From: Galdieria partita
Taxonomy: Eukaryota > Rhodophyta > Bangiophyceae > Galdieriales > Galdieriaceae
Reading direction: 5' to 3'
DNA length: 64,000 nucleotides
Assembly: GCA_025991245.1 (NCBI GenBank)
Contig: BQMJ01000039.1
Location: 62,001 to 126,000 of the forward strand
Below, piece after piece: positions 30,188 to 41,936 of the stretch. Each line of letters opens with the position of its first letter. The first letter of the stretch is position 1. The position numbers were made by a program, and so were the translations under genes. A model generated the notes under the pieces. The model saw only the letters and a list, made by a program, of their open reading frames with translations, was not told the DNA's origin and searched no databases.

Positions 30188-32201
30188 ATGTCTGCTCCTG
30201 TTGTAGATGTCTCCTCTGAATATATTCAACGAGTCTCTTTAGGTGCTAATGAAAGAGAAGGTCCTGAAAGCTTGCAAACTTATTGGGAAACCAACAACAA
30301 TAGTGAAGATAAACATCCATCCAACAACTCCAGTTTGGAAGAGTCAGAAAAGGAACGCAGAGAACTTCAAAAAGCCATTAGGTTCAATGCCTTGGGAACT
30401 GCTATGGGCTTCTTTGTGAATGGTTATATGTATGATATTTCATCGGTATTGTTGACCATGTATACGGATCTTTATCCAAGTTTTAATACTGATGTATTCT
30501 TACAAACTGCTATTGGAGTGGCTATGTTGTATGGAGTCATGTTTGGTCTTTTAATATTTGGTTTCATTGCCGATTACTTTGGAAGAAAAAAAGGTCTCAT
30601 CATGTGCTCCTCATTGGTCTTATTAGGAAATATTATTGGAATAGCTTACAACGGAACAGATATTGATGGAGCCTTGTGGATGATGTGTATTGGTTTGGGA
30701 GTTGCAGGATTAGGAATGGGAGGAGAATATACTTGCAATGTTCCCAACTCTATGGAAGACAGTGAAGAAGTGGATACTTCAAAGAGAGGAGGAAGAGTGA
30801 CGAGGCTGGTCATGGCCATGGAAGTATTAGGAAACTATGCTCCTTTTGTTGTTCAACTCATTATTATTGCAGCAGCTTGTCGCAATGCATATCTTGGACT
30901 TCGTTCTGGATGTAAAGACCAAGTAGTGACTCGAGTATCCTTTGCAGTTGCCACTATTCCTGTTATTATTGTGTTAGTATATCGTACTCAAATGAAGGAT
31001 TCAAGAATGTTTACAAGAGATCAAGCCAAGAGAGGAAGAAAGTATGATGGATTAGATTTGTTTATTTTCTTCAAACATTTTTGGGCTCGTTGCATTGGAA
31101 CAGTGATTATGTGGTTTCTTATTGATTGGATTAATTATTCTGGTGGGACATTTGGAAATTTGGTTTTACAAAAAGTCATTGGAGCATCCTTATTTAAGAC
31201 AGTATGGCTTACCTTGGCAGAAGGTGTAGCTTGGGCAGTATGGATGCCATTTTTAGTTTCTTTTATTGTGGATCGTTTAGGAAGAAGAAAGACTGAAATA
31301 TTTGGATGGCTGTGGTTAGCATCCACGACATTAATTACTGCAGGCTTCTTTTGGCAACTCCGAGCACAACCTGTTGCATATATTATTTGGAGTACATTTC
31401 AAGGAGGGTAAGAATGATCCTTTTTGAGTTTACATTGCTTTGAATGAGTTGAATACTAGTTTTCAATATTTTGTATTTGTTCCTGTATATTTGGTTCCTG
31501 CTGAAGCTTATCCAACAAGAATTCGTGCAACTATGTATGGAGTTTCTTCGTCTCTTGGCAAGATGGGAGGAATTGTAGGAACAACTATATTTCCTCAAAT
31601 ATGGAAGCGGTTTGGAGGCGGCTCTGAAAGTTTAGACGGTCTTCGAGGAACGATGTGGTTCAATGCTGGACTTTCTTATGTAGGATTAGTGATTTGCATC
31701 TTATTTGTTCCAGAATATTCTCAACGTTCTTTGGTGGGAGAAGATGATAGATACAATGAACTTCGCCGTCGTTATGCTGGAAAGTATATACAACACTTGG
31801 GTTTGAATAATCACGAAATCGAATCTCAAGATGCTGAAAGTTGTGGTATTTTTCGTTTGATGAAATATTATATGTTTGGTCCAAAAGAACTCTTTCTATC
31901 TTATCAGCGTAAATATGCTGCAATGTTGGCACAGCGTTCAGGTATTGGTTGTGTAGAAGAAGCTCAAGAGGCAGCCTCCTTACCCACCTATTACAATGAT
32001 TTGACTCTTACTTTGAAGTTGTATTGGAGAATTCGTTATGGTAAGGAAGGCTGTGCTTCCAATGAAAGGGCATCAGAAGATATGGCATATTATTATCAGT
32101 CCCAACAACAGAAACAAAAGGCTGCAGAATCTACACCCAAGGGTTCTTTGCATCAAGAAGAACATCTTACCGCCTCTGCTTTGGTGGAAGATAAACAATG
32201 A
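30188..32201 (+). CDS. Major facilitator superfamily transporter (PHS/sugar-porter-like)
   Basis: Two exons (30188-31407, 31460-32201) encode 653 aa. A hydrophilic N-terminus of about 65 residues is followed by about 12 hydrophobic segments in two bundles. MFS signatures: the loop 2-3 motif GFIADYFGRKKG, GLGVAGLGMGGEY in TM4, VDRLGRRKTE between TM8 and TM9, and PVYLVPAEAYPTRIRAT before TM11, the latter assembled by splicing. The GGEYTCNVPNSMEDSEE segment and the RGGRVTRLVMAMEVLG region recall the phosphate:H+ symporter (PHS) group; the PxExxPTxxR motif is shared with sugar porters. Substrate is therefore uncertain (phosphate, sugar or organic anion). A long C-terminal cytosolic tail of about 140 residues is present. 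Confidence 0.88.
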
Positions 32202-32232
32202 TATGTTTATTGCATTTGTTAAGAGTTGCTTG

Positions 32233-32238
32233 AATAAA
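32233..32238 (+). terminator. AATAAA polyadenylation signal candidate
   Basis: Canonical hexamer 32 nt past the stop of the MFS transporter and 56 nt before the ERG2 ATG, so the two tandem genes can be separate transcripts. Confidence 0.35.
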
Positions 32239-32293
32239 ATGAATTCTCTTTGGTTACAATGAGAAAGGACAACTGCCATTGAGTGATTTTGAA

Positions 32294-33077
32294 ATGAAAG
32301 TGGCATCATCATTGCCTCATCGAGTCTCCTGGATTGGAATAGCTTTCGTTGTGACCTTGTTATGTTCTTTCATATGGGTTACCAGTATTATTTTGGCAAC
32401 TTTTACTCCACCCAAGTTTGACAAGGATGTCATTCGGAAAATAGCTGAAAGAGCAGTTGGTTTGGTTGTTCTTGTTTTCAAACGTACCATTCTCAAATAG
32501 TTTGGTCGTACTTGTTAGATCTCCCACGAGAAGAAGCTTTTCGTAACGTTTCTAAAGAACTGCAAGCTGCTTTTCCTCAACTTATTTATGATACTAAGTG
32601 GATATTTATCAACGCCGGTGGTTGGATGGGATCCTTTTATCTCTTGCACGCTTCTTTGACAGAATATGTGTTATTATTCGGTACTGCGATAGAAACATCA
32701 GGTCATAGTGGTCGTTATTGGATAGATATATATGATACGTTACTTCGAGGCACTTTTTATCAGTGGTCAGAAGGCACTACACACTATGTGACTTATTCAG
32801 CTGGTGATACTATTTACCATCCACGTTTTTCTGCCACTGCAGTTCATTGGAAGGTAAGTTTGAGTTGGCTCCACAACCAAAAAGAATGGAGATAAATAGG
32901 GATGCACTATAGGAAGATACTTGGATGTTGGAATATGCACGTGGACCTATTATTTCATCTCTTCTATTTGCTTTATCGGACTCCATGTTTTCCACACAAG
33001 ATTGGTTGACTATTTATAAGAGTGTTCAAATATACGGTAGAATGGTTATCCAATCACTTATTCGTTTCCAAATATAA
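32294..33077 (+). CDS. ERG2: C-8 sterol isomerase, ERG2/sigma-1 receptor family
   Basis: Three exons (32294-32459, 32501-32853, 32913-33077) encode 227 aa, close to yeast Erg2. An N-terminal membrane anchor (WIGIAFVVTLLCSFIWVTSIIL) is followed by FDKDVIRKIAERAV and the family core KWIFINAGGWMGSFYLLHASLTEYVLLFG (cited in parts: NAGGWMG, LHASLTEY), ETSGHSGRYW, PRFSATAVHWKEDTWMLEYARG and DWLTIYKSVQIYGR. These match Erg2 and SIGMAR1, including the acidic ligand-site residues in ETSGHSGR and MLEYARG. Erg2 shifts the sterol double bond from C8 to C7 in the ER. Plants normally use the unrelated EBP/HYD1 isomerase. The first intron is only 41 nt. Confidence 0.93.
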
Positions 33078-33113
33078 TAAGAAAAACGTGTGTTCATTAT
33101 TGACGATTCTTCA

Positions 33114-33368
33114 ATGGGAAAACGCAAGTCACGAAAGAAGCCTATTCAAAAACCCAAAAAGCCAACACTTGATAAAGTTTTCAACTGCCCTTTTTGTGGA
33201 CATGAAAAAACTGTAGACTGTACCATTTCCAAGTCAAAGGGAGTTGGTTCGGTTTCCTGTAGAGTTTGCCAAGCCTCTTATACAGCAGAAGTTACACACT
33301 TGGACGAAGCTGTAGACGTATATGCCGAATGGATTGACAAAACTGTCCAAGTAGGTAGAAATCAGTAA
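33114..33368 (+). CDS. ELOF1: Transcription elongation factor 1 (ELOF1/Elf1)
   Basis: Single exon, 84 aa. Starts MGKRKSRKKP, a basic tail typical of Elf1, followed by the zinc ribbon with Cys25, Cys28, Cys49 and Cys52 (FNCPFCGHE ... VSCRVCQASY) and the C-terminal YAEWIDKTV. ELOF1 binds elongating RNA polymerase II, eases passage through nucleosomes and helps transcription-coupled repair. Only 36 bp separate it from the ERG2 stop codon, so its promoter must overlap the ERG2 coding region or 3' UTR. Confidence 0.96.
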   Translation: MGKRKSRKKPIQKPKKPTLDKVFNCPFCGHEKTVDCTISKSKGVGSVSCRVCQASYTAEVTHLDEAVDVYAEWIDKTVQVGRNQ

Positions 33369-33455
33369 CACACACTAGAAACAATGGTTGACTTGGAACT
33401 AGGCTAATAGTTGAATTCACGCATAACAACAAATAAGAGACTTTTGGAGATACTC

Positions 33456-35872
33456 TCATACGACAGTTGGTTGACGTGAGAATAATTCATCTCCACCTTT
33501 GGAGTATTCTAAAACTAAATGTCTGCCATAGAAATGGGTATCTTTCAAAGATTGCAAAGCTGTAGCTGCATCCCTCTTGCTTAGAAACTCAACAAAGCCA
33601 AAGCCACGATGAGTGCCATCCAGTTTACGAGGCAGTCGAACACTCTTTACTTCACCAAAAGTTTCAAACAGTTTGCGAACTTCCTTTGCTGTTGCTTCAA
33701 AGGCAATGTTCCTCACCAACAATTTGTTGCAAACAGCATCAGACACAATCTTAGGTTCCAATACCTTCTTGCCTCCACTACGTTCCGATAGTTTCAATAC
33801 AACTGCATGACCATCAATAACTGTACCTTGCAGCTGATTCAAAGCTCTTTGAGCATCTTTTTCCGAAGAATATTCCACAAAACCAAAACCTAATGAAACT
33901 GGAGTACTGGCAGAAACTTTGTTTTTCTTTGCAATAGTTACAGATCTCACAGGAGCCACCTTTTGAAATACTGTTCTCAACTGGTCTTCCGTTGTATTAA
34001 AGTCGAGGTTCTTGACAAATAAACTGGTTCGTCCTATTCTATCCAAAGTGGATGCTTCATCTTCTTCCTGCTTCTCTTCTATGAATATTGCATGAGAAGT
34101 ATCGGATACTTTCGAGTCATAACTTGGTTTCTTCATATCCTCAAGAAATATATTTTGTGGAGCCCATTCTAAATATAAAGGTCGATCTTTGAACTTTGAA
34201 TAAGCCAATGCCCGATAAGCACGTTTGGCATCATTTGTTTCGATAAACTCTACTAAACCAATCAAACGTGAAGGTGACATAATAACTTGTCTCAAGGCAC
34301 CAAAATTCATAAATAAATCAATAACTTCCTTTTCTAATGTTGCTGCGGGTAAATTCTTCACAAACATAACAGTTTTGGAGCGTGGACCATCTCTCGAATT
34401 CTCCAAAGCATCTATATTAACTCCTGTACTTTGAAAGAATTGCCGAGTTTCTTCCTGCAAATGTGCTTCTCCAATAGCTAATTGAATTGCAGCTGTACCC
34501 GAATCTTGAAGATTTTCATATACTTGTGACTTGGAAACTTGAAAGTCTTGAGCAATTGTATCAGCTACAGCATCGCTAGACATATAAAGTGATGACCATG
34601 CTTGTCGGTCTGTGCCAATCTTTGCAGATTGCTTCAACTTTGCCAATTTGTCATCTTTGTATAGATTACTCGTCTTTCGTTCTTGTTCAATTCCAATAGG
34701 AGCCATGGCAGGTAAAATATGTAACAATCTGCCTTGAAATATATGACCATCCAATTCTGTCATAGCTTGTGCAGCATTTTCAGGAAGCACAAAAGTTACA
34801 AAAGCAAACCCTTTAGGTTTCTGTGTTTCCGAATCGAGACAAACGTGAACATCCGATAACAAGCCAAACTTTTCAAAAAGCTTCGTAAGTTCTTCATCCG
34901 TAACAGAATACGCCAAATTGCGAACGAACAAACGTCCCGTCTCTAATACGTTACTACTTGAAATGGATTGCGCCGTATTACTACTCTTTATAGAACATTT
35001 TAGATTATCTTGAGAAAAGTTTTCTGGCTTCTTATCGATATTCTTCGGCAACATTTTCACTTTCTCTTTTGATATGTTGGTAGGTCGACTCATGTCCTCC
35101 TCCTTATTCATATCATCATTCAACTTGGACTCCAACCACTCTTCATCGTTACTATATTCCTCTCGTTGGTCATTTTCTAGTTCCTCATCTTCTTCTGAAG
35201 ATATCGAAGATAGATTAGTAGGGTCCTGTACTATCTCTTCTACTTGTTGATAAGAAGATTCGCTACTATTGTCTTCTTCGTCAAAACGAACGTGCAGTTG
35301 TTCATAAGCTACATCTTCTCCTCCAGGTCTTTTAGAAGCAACCAAACGCCGTTCCTCTTTGGCTGCATCGGCCTCTTTGTCCTTCTTTGCTAAAATATCG
35401 ATCGACCAGTCATTCTCCCATATCGCTTTCTTCTTTCGTGGTTTCATAACTTGAAGAAATTCTTGAAAACCTGGATCCCCTTCTTGGTCATTTCCTCGGT
35501 GCCTTTTCGACAACTTGTTTCCTTCTGCTTTGGATTTACTCTTGTGTGGTATTTGTTGGTCTCCTACTGGTTTAGCATATTCTACATGTATTCGAGATGT
35601 GTCTATAAAAGTCTCATGAAAGTAGTTTTTAGCTGCTTTGGCTTGTTTCACAGTTTTGAACCCAATAAAACCAAACCGTCGACAAGTACCATCTCTTCAA
35701 GGGTTTAGAATAGGCATCAGAAAGTAACAAAACAAACTTACTTTTTCCGCAATACTTTGACATCTGTTACTTCACCTTGACTAGAGAAAATATCTTTTAG
35801 CCGCTTTTCAGTAATATATTTTGGAAGTCCTTGAATCAACAAACGACTTGTACTATTCTCATCCTTTACCAT
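33456..35872 (-). CDS. MRD1: Ribosome biogenesis protein MRD1/RBM19 with five RRMs
   Basis: Two exons (35742-35872, 33456-35694) encode 789 aa. RRM1 (about 8-85) starts SRLLIQGLPKYITEKRL with RRFGFIGF across the 47-nt intron. A charged, acidic linker follows. RRM2: GRLFVRNLAYSVTDEEL and KGFAFVTF. RRM3: TVMFVKNLPAATLEKEV, with a degenerate RNP1. RRM4: TSLFVKNLDFNTTEDQL and LGFGFVEY. RRM5: NKLLVRNIAFEATAKEV and RGFGFVEF. Five RRMs in this order, with the RRM5 text highly conserved, equal yeast Mrd1 (animal RBM19 has six). It binds pre-rRNA and U3 in the nucleolus for 18S processing, the same pathway as UTP18 at 18.9-20.5 kb. Confidence 0.95.
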
Positions 35873-35953
35873 ATTTCAACTTGGAAAACAATTTTCATAA
35901 AACTTGCAAATTTTATAAAAACAAACAAACAGAAATATTTTTCAAAGATGGTA

Positions 35954-36547
35954 TCAACTAGTAAGAGTATCCATATCTTGTTGAGTACTTTTGGTGACTG
36001 GAGAAGCAGAAGCGGAAGCCAAATACACATTCCATATTAGCGCAACAGAGTTGACAAACAATACTCGATATTCTGGTGGAGTGAAACGAAAGTTAATAGT
36101 TTGTGCAGGTAACCAAAGTGCCCAGTTAGCTTTCAAAGTCGTCCAAAAATCTTGTTTCACTTTTGAAACGAACGGACGCCCTTCTAATAAAGAAACATAA
36201 GAAAATACACCAACTATCGCCAATGGAGTAAATAATGTTTGATCTGCCAATACTTTGCTTATCAACGACCTTGTCGTCGCTTTAGGAAATAAACGGTCCA
36301 ATAACTGATACCAATAATGAGCACATGGACCAAAGATGAGCAATCCAAAAGATGTGAAACGCATTGTACGTCCAACGTCCATCTGAATAACTTTCTTCGA
36401 GTCCTTTTTGGAATATCTCTGCTCTAAATATTGTGCTGCAACATCTCCAGCTAGAGATAAAACTCCACAAGTTACTGATTTGGTCATTACTGGCTTATCC
36501 ATTAAGAGTTGACGATAACTTCTCATCCATCGACCCAACCAACTCAT
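35954..36547 (-). CDS. Mpv17/PMP22 family membrane protein
   Basis: Single exon, 197 aa. Four hydrophobic helices and the family signatures: WMRSYRQLLMDKPVMTKS at the start, GDVAAQYLE, GRTMRFTSFGLLIFGPCAHYWY, LADQTLFTPLAI, and the C-terminal NWALWLPAQTINFRFTPPEYRVLFVNSVALIWNVYLA region (key residues W, P, Q, N-F, R, W). Members sit in peroxisomal or inner mitochondrial membranes and probably form channels; which membrane cannot be told here. Its ATG lies only 13 bp after the stop codon of the upstream cyclase-family gene on the same strand. Confidence 0.94.
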   Translation of the reverse strand: MSWLGRWMRSYRQLLMDKPVMTKSVTCGVLSLAGDVAAQYLEQRYSKKDSKKVIQMDVGRTMRFTSFGLLIFGPCAHYWYQLLDRLFPKATTRSLISKVLADQTLFTPLAIVGVFSYVSLLEGRPFVSKVKQDFWTTLKANWALWLPAQTINFRFTPPEYRVLFVNSVALIWNVYLASASASPVTKSTQQDMDTLTS

Positions 36548-36560
36548 ACTATACAGTATG

Positions 36561-37513
36561 TCAGTTTTTATCTACTTCCAAAGGAAAAAGAATGGGCCGA
36601 CTTGGAACAGCGTCTAAGAATGCAAAGGATGACAAACTTAATATAATAAAGTAAATGCCGTCCTTCACGGGGTCTGGAATACAACAAAGTTCAGTGAGAG
36701 ATCTACTTTTCCGGGGAGACTGTAATGAATCAGAAGATACTCGCCAGAAATATTTGTGAGATTCCACTTTCCCACCTTCACATACTGATTGATATTATTT
36801 ATCGTAATAAAACAGCCCAAACTTACCGTCTGGATGTCGATCAAGCGAGGGTGTATCGACTAACAAATGCTGTATCTGAAACTGGTCGAGAACTTGAATA
36901 GCGTCTGAAGTAAAATAGGGCCAATTCACTGAGTTATTTGCTGTTGGATACTTGTCCAAGTCGTTGGGCAGAGTACGAACCACAAGAATGGAAGGACACT
37001 GTTCTTCGACTAGATTATGAGCCTCTAAAGTCTTCACTATGGCGTCCTTTACAAGTTCACCAGAAATAACGCGATCACCCGTGGATACTACAGAATAGAC
37101 AATATTTTCCGGCTTATTCTCACCAACCAGTACAGGTTCCACAGATATCAAGAGACAAGCACCTTGAATTATTCCAGGAAAACAGTCTTCCACGTAAAAC
37201 CTTTTTTGTTCTGCAACGTGACCCACGCACTCGGTATGAGTTCCGTTTGCGTGAGGATTAAACTCTATAGAAGTACAGTTGACACCGATACCTCCGTAAG
37301 CTTGACAAACTTCGGTCGTCTTGGGTTGACCTGTGAGATCTGTTGACTAAGCTATTCGCAACAATGCTACCCTGCTTTTCTCTTACCTAAACCAAAAGCT
37401 TCCACAGTGAATTCTCCAACGTGCCCTCTTACTGAAATACTGATATCTACTGGCTGTGAATACTTTACACGAAACGAGCTAGTACCCACAACTAGCTTGG
37501 AATGGAAGCTCAT
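36561..37513 (-). CDS. Cyclase-family metal hydrolase (kynurenine formamidase-like, PF04199)
   Basis: Three exons (37387-37513, 36827-37339, 36561-36775) encode 284 aa; phases close. The hallmark metal-binding motif is FNPHANGTHTECVGH (HxxGTHxExxGH type). It is followed by LLVDTPSLDRHPDGGKVESHKYFW and LTELCCIPDPVKDG, where Asp, His and Glu complete the site, and ends VPSRPILFPLEVDKN. Enzymes of this fold hydrolyse N-formylkynurenine, cyclic amides or isatin. This sequence has longer inserts than bacterial KynB and the substrate is open. The first 45 residues (FRVKYSQPVDISISVRGHVGEF) match the usual family start. The next gene on the same strand begins 13 bp downstream. Confidence 0.85.
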
Positions 37514-37973
37514 GAATGGTCCTCATCGGATGGAATGCCAACTGATGAGAAAGCCAATCATGGCATGATGTGACAGAAATGGCTAGGACTTGCGAAGACA
37601 AAAGAAACCGGAATATCCATTTCTTTCATTGATGCATTAGCAGTTATTTCCATATATTTTATTGTTGGAAACACTCAATCTATTTCCAACAACCAAAATG
37701 GATAGTTTTCTCAAGTTATGGGGCTGCTTTTCAATCACAACAATACAGAAAAAAGGGCAATTGGCCAATATGGCGCCACAATCATTCCAAATTTAGGCGG
37801 GCAATTTGAACCCTTTCGAGTCTCTTAGCCAGCACAAACGATCTTCGTGTCTCTCTTCTTCTTTGGAGACATATTCAACCTACGTTATTGTTTCGTTCAT
37901 AGATAAAAACCACTTGTCGAATTGATTTTTTTCCGTGTTGTTGAGGAATTGTATTGTTGGTTCTAGATACTTT
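37514..37973. other. Divergent promoter region, cyclase gene and kinesin
   Basis: About 460 bp between start codons of the leftward cyclase gene and the rightward kinesin-5 gene. A/T-rich with a TTTATTG-containing stretch near 37660; nothing else that I can support. Confidence 0.4.
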
Positions 37974-40900
37974 ATGGAAGAAAGTGTGAGGTCAAAAGGC
38001 GGTACACTTTCAACTGCCTCGAGTAAGGGAAGTATGGAAAATGGAACAACGACTGCTTCGTCCAACCAAACCAACTCACCAGGAGGCTTTACTTCTCCTG
38101 TACAATATACCAAAGGAAAGAGAGCTGGTGAAGAAGAAAAAGCTGTCAACGTTCAAGTCGCCCTGAGATGTAGACCACTTAATAAGAAAGAACAACTCAC
38201 TGGAGAAGAATGCGTAATATCTTGTAATGAAACGAAAAAGGAAGTAAAAGTAGTTGCTAGTAGTGAAAAGGCAGCTAGCACTATTAAGAAATCACAGACC
38301 AAGTCATTTCTTTTCGATAAAGTTTTCGGAATGGAAGCAACCCAAGAAGAGGTTTATGAATCTGTATGTAAACCTATCGTAGAAGAAGTATTGAATGGAT
38401 ACAACTGTACAGTTTTTGCTTATGGACAAACAGGAACAGGAAAGACTCATACTATGGAAGGCCAAAGAGACGAAAAGGATGGACTCACTTTTGATATAAG
38501 TAATACCAAAGACTTGAAAAGGAAGTGTCCACCTTCTGCGGGTGTAATTCCTAGAGCCATTCGTCATATATTTCATTATTTACAGGATATTCAAGCAGAA
38601 TATACAGTTAGAGTCTCTTACCTTGAATTGTATAACGAACAACTGACAGATTTATTGGGTATCGATGGAAACGAAGTTGACTTGAGGATATATGAGGATC
38701 CACAGAAAGGCACATTTGTAGCAGGGTTAGAAGAAGTCCCAGTTCGATCAGAAGAAGAAATATTCTCTATATTAGAAAAGAGTGCAGTCAAAAGAAGAAC
38801 TGCAGAAACTCTGATGAATAAGTATTCTTCGCGTTCTCATAGTATATTCTCAATTACAATTCATATCAAAGAATCCACACCAGAAGGCGAAGACCTTCTC
38901 AAAGTTGGTAAACTGAATTTGGTCGACTTGGCTGGTTCTGAGAATATTGGTCGAAGTGGTGCTCAGAATATGAGAGCTCGAGAAGCTGGAAATATTAATC
39001 AGAGCTTATTGACTTTGGGAAGAGTAATTACTTCCCTTGTAGAACATCATCCACATATTCCTTATCGAGATTCCAAGCTTACAAGATTATTGCAGGTAAT
39101 GAAAGTTGTCAATTATTTATTTTCTGTTGAAAATCTTTTATTCTTTTCTAGGAGTCATTGGGTGGAAGAAATAAAACATGTATTATTGCAACAGTTTGTC
39201 CGGGAGTGTCTTCCTTGGATGAGACATTGAGTACTTTGGACTATGCATGTCGAGCAAAGAATATTAAGAATAGACCCACAGTCAATCAGATGATGGCCAA
39301 ACGAACTCTTATTAAGGAGTACACAGATGAGATTGCTAGATTAAAGGCCGAGTTGGAAGCTACTCGTTCAAAGAATGGTAAGACACGATCTAGTGACTTC
39401 AGTTGCAAAATGAATGATAATGAATACAATTAGGAATTTATTTGCCTACGGATATGTATGAAAAACTTATGGCAAAACAGGCATTACAAAGTGATACAAT
39501 CGACAATTTAGAAGCAAAAATGGCAAAAACGGAAGAAGAAATGGAACAAATGCGCAAGTTATTTGAGGAAAACAAAAAGGAATTGGAAGAGACCAAACAG
39601 ACTTTGCAACAGACTCAAGATCATTTGAAACGTACTAAACGTAAACTAGCGGAAACCAAAAGACAATTAAAGAAAGTTACCAAAGATAGAGATGAGAAAG
39701 AATATCTGCTGAAATGTCACAAAGAAACTGAAGTAAAGTTACATGGTCAAGCGACAGATCTGAAAAGCACATTGGAGAAGAGTTTGGAGGACGTTCAAAA
39801 CTTGTTTGCCAAGATTCAGCGGAAACAATCGATTGAAGACCATAATATAGAAGCTGCTTCTCAATTTGCTCAACAATCTCAAACGACTGTCTCTTCCTTG
39901 CAGGAGAATATTCAAAGATACTTACAGGAACGAATCCAAAGGTTTGTAATTTCAAAAATTGAATGCGAATATATGATCATGAAAAAAATTTTAGATATGA
40001 ATTGGCTGAGAAACAGACCGATGAATTTTTATCAAACCAACGAGAGCAAAGTTCTAAAGTTAAGTTCCATGTTGAAAGTTTGTTATCTGAAGCAAAAAAG
40101 GGTTTACAAGAGTTGGTGAAAGAATCCGATGAATATACCAAGCAATGTAATGATAGACAAAACAACTATGGAGTTGAATATCAGAAGAACATCAAACATC
40201 TGCAAAATGTATTTGAACAACTGGTCGAAACTTATACGGAGGATCACAGAAGTATTCAACTAAATATCAATGAGAATATCGAAAACATCCAATTGTTTGC
40301 ACGGCAATCACTTGATCATCTGCAACAACAAGAAGACTCCATGCAAGTATTTCTTAATAGCCAAGTACAGCATTTCCATGATATCATCCATTGTTTGTTA
40401 GCTGAAAATGAAAAACAAAAGGAACGACTACAAGAAACAGAACAAATCATTGAACGCAATGCTCAAAAACAGAGCGAGTTCTTAGACATAGCCAAGGATG
40501 AAGCATTAAACGCAATACAAGCCACCTTAGAAAAACTTGTAGCTAGAAGCAAGTCAGCTCAAACTGAAGCTACCCAAGAAAACAAGAAATCTTTGTTGGA
40601 TTGCTCGAATGGATTGGAGACGATGCAACAACAATTGGAACAGAAAGTATCTCAGGCAGAAACAGGCATGGAAGAATATCGTAAAGAAGCTATTCGGTCC
40701 AAAACGAAAATGGCAGAAGATACCAATCAATCACTCCAACAACAAGTGGATAGAGAAAATGCTGCTCTTCAAAAGACACAATTATCCACAAAACATTTGG
40801 AACAAGGAATGAAGGAAGCAGATAGGGCAAGAAAAGAAGGAATGGAATTGCATAATTCTTTCCTCCAAGATTCTCAAAGCATAACTCGAGATTATGTGAA

Positions 40901-41519
40901 GAGACGAGATGAAACTTCAGCGAGAGCAACTCAAGAACTGCAAAATTCAAAGAACCTTACTGAGGAACATATCGAACAAGGCATTCAAAATGATACAAGA
41001 ACAGCCGCCAAAGTGAAAGATGGCCTATCGGAAGAGCAATCAGCTTTACAAGATTTCAATAAGAAACAAGTTGGATTTGTTGATAGTATTGCCAGTTCAG
41101 TTGATGAGTTGATGACCTCTGGACTACGTGTAGATGAACCAACAAGTACAACTCCTCGCAAGAGACAGTGGAACTATCCTCATGTTTTAGAAAGGACCCA
41201 ATCTTATGATGAACTTTTGAGAATATTTTATGCAAATTATAAGGAACCAAGTGAGATATCTGATGAAAGCGATGATGATAATGATGATCAACAAGTCCTT
41301 CAAGAGACCAATGCAGTCAACGGAGTTTCCAATGTGGAATTGCCGACTTCGAATGACGAAATTTCTTTGTCATCTTCTCGAGGTAAGCTCAATCTTCAAG
41401 AGAAGACGTCGGATTCTCTTTCCGATAGTTCGAATAAAGAGAATAGCTATGCTGTCGATCTTCGTCAGAGAGGCAGTTTCTTGAGACTTCCTAAAGTCTA
41501 CACTCGTCGAAATCATTAG
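37974..41519 (+). CDS. KIF11: Kinesin-5 (BimC/Eg5) mitotic motor
   Basis: Four exons (37974-39095, 39152-39377, 39434-39941, 39995-41519) encode 1126 aa. The N-terminal motor starts at about residue 58 ([13 protein letters not shown]). It has P-loop [12 protein letters not shown], the switch I SSRSHSIF region after NKYS, switch [15 protein letters not shown] and the kinesin-5 neck [19 protein letters not shown]. The neck leads into [11 protein letters not shown], the kinesin-5 NGVYI equivalent, followed by about 600 residues of coiled coil. The tail has a BimC-box-like element [10 protein letters not shown] (about 990-1000) with a CDK-type TPRK site. Kinesin-5 tetramers slide antiparallel spindle microtubules. 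An upstream TTG-started extension was rejected in favour of the ATG. Confidence 0.96.
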
Positions 41520-41936
41520 ACGACAGCTTTTAATCATTACTGACTTGATATTTTTCTTTTCAGTAACTATACCAGCTTAGATGTTCTTTGTTGCTGCTCC
41601 GTTATCGTTCGGAAGCAAACGGTGAGAGAATATATATATCTCGATAGATTCACCAAGGAGTGATTTTCATCACTAATAATCAAATGAGTAATGAAATGAT
41701 GATTTTGTAAGTATTTCTCTTTTCTATGAATACATTTGTTGACGACTACGGATTTTCTTTTCCTATTCTATGCGTGCAATTTCAGTCCTTTTGATCTCTT
41801 GAAAGTCCGACTATCATCGATTGTGATTGTCTATCATCGATAAAAGGGTTGTCCTTTGAAAGCCACTCATTATATCTATTCTAAATATTGCTTCACTTTC
41901 TCTGTTTTCGAACAAGAAATGAAATGTATTCCATAT
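41520..41936. other. Intergenic region between convergent kinesin-5 and Sec20-like genes
   Basis: About 415 bp of presumed 3' UTRs. It holds a short direct repeat: CTATCATCGAT occurs at 41811-41821 and again at 41831-41841. No gene or RNA is recognisable. Confidence 0.45.
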
